Shown here in pieces: positions 55,284 to 64,000 of a stretch of 64,000 bases of DNA; the first letter of the stretch is position 1; the number at the start of each line of letters is the position of its first letter. Below the pieces are notes generated by a model. The model did no database searches. It was not told the origin of the DNA and saw only the letters and a program-made list of their open reading frames with translations. Source of the DNA: Cyathus striatus (taxonomy: Eukaryota > Basidiomycota > Agaricomycetes > Agaricales > Nidulariaceae); assembly GCA_025738555.1 (NCBI GenBank), contig JAOVFP010000014.1, positions 1,364,001 through 1,428,000 on the forward strand, read 5' to 3'. The translations under genes and the position numbers were made by a program.

Positions 55284-55297
55284 ACTTTCCATACTCC

Positions 55298-55396
55298 AGC
55301 CAATCAGACTCAGATCCTGCTCAAGATCCTGAAATCACCTTATAGGGAAATTGAGACCACCCTATAACCCAACTACCTTAAAAGGTAGTGGGAATG
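55298..55396 (-). repeat. Dispersed repeat R2, third locus
   Basis: Reverse complement of the 3,141-3,245 repeat, including CCCACTACCTTTTAAGGTAG and the CTGATTGGCTGG segment. It directly abuts the outer target duplication of element A, so A may have inserted within or beside an R2 copy. Confidence 0.6.
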
Positions 55397-55399
55397 TCT

Positions 55400-57490
55400 G
55401 TGACTGATCTCTTGTTCCATTTCTCTTTCCCTCTTTCCCATTGTCTTCCGCTCACTCTTCTATCTGAGGTCCCATGTAGAAATGTGAGGGAGGGTCAGGA
55501 GAGAACAAATAGTACTATAGTTGTCCCTGTGATGTCATATGGTACCTTCATGTTTAATCTTTTCTACACTTTCCTTCATTCATAAATTGATATCACTCAG
55601 GCACCCTTCATACACATCCTACACCCACCACATACCACTGCCCACAATGCACATTTAAAACTATGACTAAACTAATACCCAACCTCCATTACTCTTGTTT
55701 GTTATATACCGATTCTCTTCCTACTAGGAAACAAATGCGAAGACACCCGGAGGGTGTGGGAGAACTATAACGGAAACCCAAAGTGAGTACGGGTATGGGA
55801 ACAAGAGCGGAAGTGTGGAAGTGAACCATGGCTTCAGCATATGTGCTGTGCTGCCTGGATATCCCCAGGGAATGGTTTGTATTTCGAGGAAGACGATATT
55901 CAACAGAGGAAGACATTCCAGAGTATAAGAGAGGGCTTTGCCACTACACTAGGCAGTGGGAGAGAAACCCGAAGGAAAACCCGGAGCGGGTTTCAGAACT
56001 TAGAGTAGGAAGAAAGTGTACAGAGTTGATACGAATACTGAGGACTACCTAGTACATTTGGAAGACTATTTATATGTCCTAGTAAGACATAGGTACGAAT
56101 CCGGAGACAGGATACTAAGTGTAAGTAAACGAAATAAAGACTGGGCAAAGAGGAGTAGTGGCACAAATGACGCACTCAGAATGAAGAATAAGAAACTAAA
56201 CTACAAAGGCCATAATGAAATGCATAAGTAAGAATGGAAGAGAGGAGTAATAGAATGATGACACGGTGAGGCCGTCATAAGAGAACGTAAGTATCTGAGA
56301 TACCTGATAGAAAACCCGACGGGTTCCGGGTACATTCCCAGGTGGGAACGTCGGGAAGTGTAAACCCGAAGCGGGTACGTTCCGGGAACGGACCAGGTAT
56401 GTTGGAAGGTCATGTGGGAACGTCGGCACGATGTATTCAGACACGGATATAACATTGTTCCCAACTGTATATTAATGGCGAGTCTTATTCTATGATGTGC
56501 TTTGGTGTGTGGGGGGTATGCTCAGAGGGTTCTCTGTTACTTGCTTCAGGTACACTTATTGTTGTATTAACTGCCTGATATACTAAATAATCATCGACTA
56601 CTACCTTCCAGCCACTGTTATGTTGGATGTTTTGTATTTCTTAAGCTCTGTGATGCACTTGACAGTCTGTGCTTACATCCATCTACCTCATAGACCCAAT
56701 ATTTCTTGACTGCTGGCTCCTACATTCTAAGTTGTTAGATGAGTATCAGTCTTGTTTGTAAGGGTTTATTCTTTTTTAAGCTTCGAATGCCCACCTTGGC
56801 TGGAGGAGTTGGATTAACACAGAATGCAAACAGAATGAGCATCCGTCCATTAAGAATGCAAAATTTCACCAAAAAATCATAGCGTTGTCTTCAGGCTCGG
56901 CCCTGTGGACTGCAGTGCTTGTGTGTATGGTGATCACCACCACTTATTGTTAGAACCTTTGTAAATACTTTAATCCCAGATTGCACTCTTCCTATTTTTT
57001 TCTTGTTCTCAACCCCATTCTTTTGGGACTTTCATATTTTTTAATATTACTTTTTAATACACAATATTAAAGACTCTATCTAAGCAAGTCATGTAACAAC
57101 TTTCAGGCTATGGTATCAATATTAATAGTAGTCATGCCATTCAAATTGAGTTACAGTAATCTAACCAAGAGGGTAGTGGGCTTTGCCGCTTGCCGGCCCT
57201 ATTCCTTTATATATAATATTTTTACCACATGAAAGAGTGCACATAAAACAAAGCCCAGGCGAAGCTGCTATGTGCATCGGGAGCCTGACACACAATGTCT
57301 GTATGGCTTCCAAAATGCAGTATCCATACATCCCAATCCCCATGACATGCATTAGGTACTGGCATACATATTGCACTGAAGCACAATGAGCAGAGATAAG
57401 ATCTCAAGAACCCCCAGAAACCCCAACAAATATGACCACTCCTGGGATGCGGATACACAAGTATAGAAGCCCATGAAAAGTATTGTCATA
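55400..57490. other. Gene-free stretch with repeat R3 copy
   Basis: 57,172-57,212 is the second copy of repeat R3 (GTAGTGGGCTTTGCCGCTTG). 56,300-56,430 has inverted CGGGTTCCGGGTACATTCCC and GGGTACGTTCCGGGAACG motifs. No gene is recognised. Confidence 0.4.
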
Positions 57491-57959
57491 AGCACAACAC
57501 TGCTTTCCAGTTAAAGAGCGCCAGTACATTCTGTGCTCACCGTAAGGCAAGGCTCCTCCTCTGCCCCAGCTAACACAGTCAAACGAAATTAGAGCAGCAT
57601 CTCCCCTCTCTTCCAGATTGCCAATGCACACACACCACATACCAGCAAGTGGGCAAAGCGATCAACAACCACCCTCATCCATGCTTCAACTGATCCCAAC
57701 TAGATCCAAGGTGTTGCATCATCCAGCCAGATGAGTCATATGCCTAGCCAAAACCCAAGAAGAAAAAGAGAGAAAATACATCCAACTACACACCCACCTG
57801 GTATATCACCAGGAGTCGACATGAGTGGAGGCGTGCAACCATAGATTACAAACACCCACTCTCCACGAACAAAAACACACTTCCATCAGCCCCAATGTGG
57901 AGGTGCAACACCCCATATCACAAAAGTGAAGAAACAAAAAATCAAAGAAAAGTACTCAC

Positions 57960-58996
57960 TTAGCCCAACATGCATAGAATCAACACTAGCCAACACAGCC
58001 TGTCTCATCATTATCACTTTCAGTACCCCCCCTCCTGTTGCTCCCCCAGGAACAAGAGCAGGAGTAACAGACCTGTCTCCAGCTTGTGCAAGGGGAAGGG
58101 GAGTAGATTCTTCCTCTTCCTCAACTTCAGCTTCAACTTCAGCTTCTGCATCGTCATCATCTGAGTCTTCTGATTCAGGTGAGGGAGAGGGGGATGATGA
58201 CAATGGGGATTCTATGCCTGTAATCAACCAGTGTCAGCATCAGCCAGCAAGGAAAGAAGAAAGAAGAAAAGAAAGAAAGACATACATTGCCTTACAGGCC
58301 TCCTAGTCCTCTTCAGACTCTCAACCTTCCCCCTCTCTCTTTCCACAACCCTCTCTCCAACCCTCCCAACAACCTGTTCAACCTCCCTCTCAACCTCCCT
58401 CTTCTCCTCCTCTTCGTCTTCATCAGGCATCAACCTGACCTTCCTTGCTACCTCTCCCTCCTCCTCCCCACCCACGGCGGCCTGCACACTTACTGGGAGA
58501 CCCACCATGCAAGATTGATGCAGCTGACGCTGCGGAGGCACAGCCTTTGCGCTTGGGTGGGGGAGGTGGGGTAGCTGATGCTGATGTTGATCCGGATGGT
58601 GTTGTGGTTGGTAGTTTAAGTGTGATTTTTAGTTTTTTGGGAGGTTCCTGTGTGTTTCTTTAGTATCATATAATGGAGGGGAAGGAAAGTAAGGAGGAGA
58701 GGGAGAAAGAAACGAACCTCCTCAACATCAACATCAACATCACTTTCCTCATCCACCACAACCTTTTTCTTTCCCCTCGCTTTTACTTTGGGAGCAGGCT
58801 GCTGTTCATCAATGTCTTCTTCTTCCTCTTCTTCCTTCTTCTCTACTTTCTCCTCCTTCACCTTGGTATCCTTGTCTTCTTGGTCAGGCATAGACTCATC
58901 ATCAATGTCAACATCCATATCACTTTCTGGGGTGAGTGAATCATGTGCTTTTGCGAGTGCTTGGAGGGCTGCTGCATGGTGGGTTGTTATGCACAT
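57960..58996 (-). pseudogene. Truncated IES2 paralog
   Basis: Exons equivalent to 58,996-58,718, 58,647-58,286 and 58,217-57,960. The start is MCITTHHAAALQALAKAHD (Arg codons of the parent turned to Cys/His by CpG changes). Exon 1 stays open, including KVKARGKKKVVVDEESD. In exon 2 the Gly/Arg-rich segment has lost about 5 nt, which shifts the frame before RLMPDEDEEEE. Exon 3 keeps RQAVLASVDSMHVGLS and a GTGAGT donor. The PAPA-1-like and zinc-finger exons are missing, so it cannot make a functional Ies2. Confidence 0.8.
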
Positions 58997-60168
58997 TGTT
59001 GGTGTGGTGGTGGTGGTTGATGTGAAGGAGGTAGGGGTGGCACGGTAGTTGGGGGTGGAGGTGAGCTGGTATGAGGTACAGGTACAGGTACAGGCAGTAT
59101 ACAGCAGTGGGTTGGGTTGAGTTGTTACAGTCAACAATGACAGGGGTTGTGTTGGTACAGTGGGAGTCAGTGGCATGGTTTGTAAGACATGCCACAGAAG
59201 CAGGTTCGTGGAGCCCAGTGATTGAAGTCTACAGAATACGGTGTGTGTCAGATTGCCGTGGCCGTAGCACAGTCGATAGTCGATAATCATAGCATTGAAT
59301 AAGAAAGTGTGCCAGATCCCAGCGAAGCAATGCACGTCATGCCCAATCGAATCAATAGCAAGAATCAAAAGTAAAAGAACAAAAAGCAATCCATCAGTTC
59401 AATCAACTCCAAAGAATAAGAATCAAGAATAACAATTGAAATAACAATAACAATAACATAATCACCACCCATGTCGCACCCACCCATGCAACCAACCAAT
59501 GTTCCCATCACCCCAAGCAAGGTGGTCCATTCATACCATCAAGCATCATGAGAAAAGCTAGTTTGACTCACCAAAATTAGCCATTCCTTCTTCTTTCCCT
59601 TTTTTCCCTTTTTCATCAGAGATAGTGTGGGTTATTTATAAGTCTATGTCTAGTGTTGGGTATGGGGGAGGTGAAATGGAAACAAAACGATACAGAATGG
59701 AATGCACTGGCTGGATTGCTGTGTGCTCCATTGGGTGTGTTCGGTTAAGGCTGTGCCCATGTGCCATGTGCCACAGGAGGGCATTGGTAAATATGTGTAA
59801 ATTTATGGTTCTCTTTGGCATTGACAATCTTTTTGACTTCACTAACTCAATGGCAACAACCAATGCTGTTTTATAATCCACTCTTTTACTCTTCCCCCAG
59901 TCATTGAATTGATTAACTCTCTCCATCTGCTGACTCTGCTCTCCTTCTGACACTGCCAAGTGCAACTGTCACCCTGCCCATAGGTGACAGGTTAAAACTT
60001 AAAGCTTCATTCTTTAAGTTCCAACTTGTATGATTGTTGTTCAAAAGAAACTTTAGCACCATATAGTAGGACACACATCATGACCAAACTTAATTCCAAG
60101 TTCTATTGAAAATTGACCTTTTGCCATTTACAGGCTTTTCCAAGTCACTAAAACTCATGTATCATTCA

Positions 60169-60228
60169 AGATGGCACAGTCTCAGAAGCTTCAGCTATTA
60201 TTGCAAAATGCTCAAAAAGCATCCACTC
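60169..60228 (+). pseudogene. First exon of divergent neighbour gene, orphan
   Basis: ATG GCA CAG reads MAQSQKLQLLLQNAQKASTQ, followed directly by GTATTG, a plausible splice donor. The exon is better preserved than its counterpart at 36,890. No continuation is found downstream, so the duplication probably ended shortly after it. Confidence 0.45.
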
Positions 60229-60239
60229 AGGTATTGAAA

Positions 60240-62370
60240 TACTGCTATATGGCAATGTAAGGCATGCCTCATCATACTAATCCCTTGACTTGATACAACC
60301 AATTATAATATATCCTTAAGATTGTGTCTAGATTATAATGTAAGGTAATATTATGCATCATGTATTAGCCTTCATCATATTTGCTATCTGTCAGGTAACT
60401 GGTCATCAGTGACTAGTGACTTATAGAATGAGTCACGAGATAAAATAAAATAAAACCGAGAGGTGCCGATATTGTCACTTCAAGATTTGTGACATGGCTT
60501 GAAGGAGAAAGACCTATAGACTAAGAGTGTAAAGAATCCAGACCTTTCTCAAAGAGGCTGTGTTTGGGTCCAGGTCTTGCAAGCATCTTCATCCAGACTA
60601 CAGAACAAGATCTGGTGGATGCTGACTAACCACATGTTCAAAATGCATAAAAGGACAACACTCTTGCTGGGTATTGCATAACTTAAGAACTAAGTAGCTT
60701 TATGTTGTAAGTGGATAACCACAGAGGTAAGTAAACTACTGGTAAGTGATGTTATCTTATCTATGTTATGTTAACAGTGGGTAGCTGGCTAGTGATGTCT
60801 ATGTGACACAGTATGTAGTATTACTTATGGGTAAACAACCTACAAGGCATGTGTACTAGAATGGAAATATTACATTACTTTTCTGGAGTTTTAGTTGATA
60901 AATATAGCTATTCTTTGCATACTCAATTGGACAAAAATGTCACCATTTTTTTAATACCAAAATGGGATACCAGCTGAAAATCAATTGCATGGTTATCAAC
61001 TTCATCTTAATAGTCCACATGAACCTCAAAATATATTGTAACACTTTCAACCAAGCTTTATAATGCTGTGAAGGCTTTCATCCTCAATTATATGCCTTGT
61101 AAAGTAGGCCATGCATTAAGGAGTTATAATGTGCTTCAATGCCTTGCATGTAAAATTTAGGTTTCATGACATAAATATTCTACATTTCCTTTACAACCAC
61201 ATACTTAACAACATATAAACCACTCAAATCTGATTTGTGCAGTATAAGTATATGGCATAAACAAATAGCCTTGCACAATTACAACAGCATTGTTAGCGAC
61301 AGACAAGCAAAATGCTCGAAGTCAAACTCAAACACTTGAATAAAGGAAAGAGAAGTGAATCTTATTGCAAGTCTGGATTAAACTAGCACAAGAATAAAGA
61401 AAAACTAATTAAAATGACTGTATTAATAGTAATGTCCTTGAGGTAACTGCATGTAATTACTGCCTACACTACAACACATGTTACTGTGCTTCTACTGTGC
61501 AAACTCATGTACTACATATGTTAAAGGTATGTAAAAGGCATGGCCGAACTGTGCACTGTGCCCATAGTCTTGATGAAAGTCACATGTTGATATGCATGGT
61601 ATCCACATTGTTATGTCACATGACTGATCACATGGTGATAAGATAAGATATGAGCGGATTAGATAAGATAAGGAGCTAAATCCTAACAAGTATGTACAAG
61701 ATGACCAAGTGCTCAGAGCACCTTGGTGAGTTTTTCTCATGTAATTCCAAGTTCCTGCTTTTGCATCATTCACCTTTCCTAAGCTGCTAAAACTTATACA
61801 CCCACTATTCAAGTATATTAAAACATTTCTTTTTATTAAAGTAGTAATGAGTGAGTGTATTACAAGTAACTACAATATGTACTATACAAGTGTAACTAGT
61901 TCACATGTATTCCTTGTGGATTTCACTTTGCAATTCCAGGTGGAATTTCAGTATTTCACCTGTACATATGTACTACATGTGTACTTCATGTGTATAAAAA
62001 TTGCAAATTTGAATGGAAATTTGATGATTTTAATACATTTGAGGTGGAGTGTAGTACATATGAAGTACATGTGAAGTACATGTGAAAAGGTGGAATTCAC
62101 ATGTATTCCACATGTAACAGGGGGCAAGCATAAAATCCTTTGTTTTTCTGGGATTACATAGTTCAGGCAATATTATGTTACTGTCATTTTATTGCACAAG
62201 AAAATACACACAAGTGGCATTGGGCTGCTAACTTTTTGAGTTCCTGTTGAGTTTTTCAAGTTAAAGTCAAGTTTCACTTAAGTTATAGTTGAGTTCCAGT
62301 ATTGAGCTCACTTACCTTTTTCAAGTTAAAGTTAAGTTACCTCAAGTGGCCATTTTATTATTTCGAGTGG
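60240..62370. other. Gene-free stretch
   Basis: Short ORFs only. 61,890-62,110 is rich in TTCACATGTATTCC and TACATGTGAAGTACATGTGAA motifs in both orientations. 62,235-62,340 contains TTTTTCAAGTTAAAGT twice. The nature of these repeats is unknown. Confidence 0.4.
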
Positions 62371-62380
62371 ACTTGAGTTC

Positions 62381-63979
62381 TATGGAAAGTCTAACGACCA
62401 CGCTCAAACGCATCAATTATAATTGAGCTCCGGTGTCCGGCACCGCGGCTTCTCGGTTAGATATTACAATCTCGGTTTTAGAATTTCACTTAAGCGAGAC
62501 TGAGTGCTTACTAACTGAAGCATGGTCGTCCGGTACATTGGTAACTATATATACACAAGCAATTATTTAGTTCATTACAATAAATTGAATAAAATACCTA
62601 TAAGTATGAACTCCGATATAAGTATTTGTGAACTAGAGGCTAAGGTGGGGATCGAACTCGGGACCTGCTGAATTGTAAGCGAGCTATATACATCCTAGCG
62701 TATTATTAGTATCCGCTTGCGTTCTCCACCAAATCTCTTCCTCAAATTATACCTCTTCGTGCACTGTTCCAACCGATACCCATCTCCTGCGACACTCAGA
62801 GCTCCCAAAAAAATAGCTCTGAAATTGGCACTGAAGCAAGACCCTGAATTCAACAAGAAAACTCTCGTCTCATCGCAAACTCTTCAATTACTACTAGTCT
62901 TTCAATTTTTCTTACTCAAGTTTCTCCGTTCACTAATAATGCTTCAATCTATTCTTTATATATTATTCTTCATTCCTTTGTATGATGTATACTGTTTTAC
63001 TACTTTTAAATTTATTTGTTTTTCCGGTACTTAAACCTCTGTAGTTCCACTACAGAATCTAATCAATTTTACTTGGACTCGCACTTGACTTCTAAAATTC
63101 GTATGACATATCGACAGTAATCCTCAATTCACGTGCTTTACATTCTCGCCAACTCTCGTTACGCTGGAACTTGGTCTTGAAGTTCATTTTCAATTAGTAC
63201 TTTCTGCATACTCATTTTATTGTTCAAATTTCGTTCTTCGCACCTTAGAATGCCCAATCGGACGGAAATCTCGACAGACTCGCATAATTTGTCTTCGTTA
63301 GGTAAGTGCAACTGCACTTTCACCTCTTCGAAATTTAGGGGCCACATTACTGTGAACTTTTTGGGAAAGTTTCCAATTTTAGCAATCCTTATACTCGCAA
63401 TCAAGCCCGAGTCACTTATCAGCGCAAACCATTCGATTTACCTTGATGAATGATAGAAAACTCATGGTAACATGCGGTGTTGAAGCAACTATTTCAACTA
63501 CTTATTTTAGAGCACTGTGTTACCTTGCAATATCCCACATCAAATTCTTATCAATTGGCAGGCTGTCAAAGGGATAAATCCGCTGTGGATAATTACATAA
63601 ATCAATATAAGTCGGGGCCAGACATAATTTATTTGAACTCGATGCAAGCCAAGGGACATTATAACACAATTGTAACAAGCATTCAGTTCATTTAATATGA
63701 GCACCGCTTACATCGTCGGTTCATCTCATAGTCCACAAATACTTATATCGGAGCTAATATAGGTATATTACTCTATTTTACAGTAACGAACTAAATAATT
63801 GCTGAGTACACATAGTTACCACTGTACCGGACGACCATGCTTCAGTTAGTAAGTGCTCAGTCTCGCTTAAATCAAATTCTAAAACCGAGATTGTAATATC
63901 TAACCAAGAAGCCACAGTGCTGGACACCGGAGCTCAATTATAATTGATGTGTTTGAGCGTGGTCGTTAGGCTTTCCATA
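62381..63979. mobile_element. Family-A transposon, compact copy (1.6 kb)
   Basis: Starts TATGGAAAGTCTAACGACCA at 62,381 and ends with its complement (TATGGAAAGCCTAACGACCA) at 63,979. It is flanked by an exact 6-bp duplication GAGTTC (62,375-62,380 and 63,980-63,985). Terminal inverted repeats of about 270-290 bp match those of the 43-55-kb element but are uninterrupted. The interior (about 62,645-63,690) has short ORFs and no transposase motif. It keeps more CpG than the larger copy, so it looks younger. Confidence 0.88.
62637..62700 (-). other. tRNA-like segment inside family-A element
   Basis: On the minus strand the sequence AGGTCCCGAGTTCGATCCCC resembles a tRNA variable loop plus TPsiC arm with an internal B-box (GTTCGATCC). 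Upstream TATAGCTCGCTTACAATTCAGC resembles part of an A-box and anticodon arm, but the anticodon stem does not pair well. It is more likely a decayed tRNA or tRNA-derived sequence than a working gene. Confidence 0.3.
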
Positions 63980-64000
63980 GAGTTCCCCACTTTTTTTTTT

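Larger units (their letters stand above)
42952..55293. mobile_element. Family-A transposon, 12.3 kb with nested insertions
   Basis: The ends read TATGGAAAGT (42,952) and, as complement, TATGGAAAGT (55,293), flanked by an exact 6-bp direct repeat CTCCAG (42,946-42,951 and 55,294-55,299). Once nested insertions are removed, the terminal inverted repeats are about 280 bp: CTAATGACCA.GCTCAA, ATAATTGAGCTCCAGTGTC-like, GAATTTCACTTAAG, GACTGAGTGCTTACTAACTG and AGCATGGTCATCTGGT blocks. The left repeat is split over 42,952-51,790 by three insertions and the right repeat (about 53,950-55,293) by one. The interior unique part (about 51,790-53,945) has no transposase that I recognise, so the element is probably non-autonomous. 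Confidence 0.82.
57500..60232. repeat. CpG-decayed segmental copy of the IES2 locus
   Basis: Collinear with about 34,100-36,925 in the same orientation. It includes part of the long intron, exons 1-3, the 5' region, the MANSG|GTGAGT exon candidate, GTCTATGTCTAGTGTTGGG upstream, and the start of the divergent neighbour. In 58,775-59,000 versus 35,710-35,935 I count 14 CpGs in the 35-kb copy, of which 12 are TpG or CpA here. The copy ends before exons 4-5. Confidence 0.88.

Noticed and set aside
42952..55293. Maverick/Polinton assignment of the 12-kb element
   Set aside because: The 6-bp duplication fits, but no polymerase, integrase or capsid-type gene is present. Most of the length is nested insertions, and the second copy is only 1.6 kb.

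Overview
The window looks like nuclear DNA of a filamentous basidiomycete, most likely an Agaricomycete. Introns are about 50-60 nt with GT..AG ends. The intact genes belong to families I know from Agaricomycetes: an NB-ARC/TPR NLR-like protein, a multi-pass membrane protein ending in LRSLPP..W..FIPHI, an INO80-complex Ies2 homolog, and decayed DUF6534 and alpha/beta-hydrolase genes. Gene density is low. Most of the window is transposable elements and decayed duplicates, and much of it has almost no CpG, as expected from C-to-T decay at methylated CpG or a RIP-like process.

Layout. 1-19 kb: relics only (DUF6534-type membrane protein, four scattered copies or fragments of an IES2-type gene including this arm's three, an alpha/beta-hydrolase lacking its nucleophile elbow, a tandemly repeated Pro-rich relic) plus an 857-bp Mutator-like MITE at 8,407-9,263. 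19.3-22.3 kb: one intact NLR gene whose TPR array is made of near-identical 42-residue units. 22.3-32 kb: CpG-poor intergenic DNA with a 19-bp minisatellite that changes orientation, a 215-bp solo LTR inside it, two small MITEs and a decayed Ser/Thr-rich membrane protein. 32.7-39.1 kb: the two best conserved host genes, IES2 and a 463-residue membrane protein, both on the minus strand. 39.7-40.8 kb: a 1-kb foldback element.

42.95-55.29 kb is a nested transposon complex. An outer element (family A, long terminal inverted repeats, 6-bp target duplication CTCCAG) carries a family-B element in each terminal repeat at the same position. One B element holds a complete two-gene PIF/Harbinger transposon. 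The left A repeat also holds a decayed hAT element and a TA-flanked MITE. A second, uninterrupted family-A element lies at 62.38-63.98 kb with its own 6-bp duplication.

57.5-60.2 kb is a CpG-decayed segmental copy of the IES2 locus, truncated before the conserved domain. It includes the start of a divergently transcribed neighbour gene.

All boundaries, splice sites and alignments were read by eye. Exon joins given to the base were checked for reading phase. Ends given as 'about' were not. Family names rest on motifs recalled from known families, not on a search.
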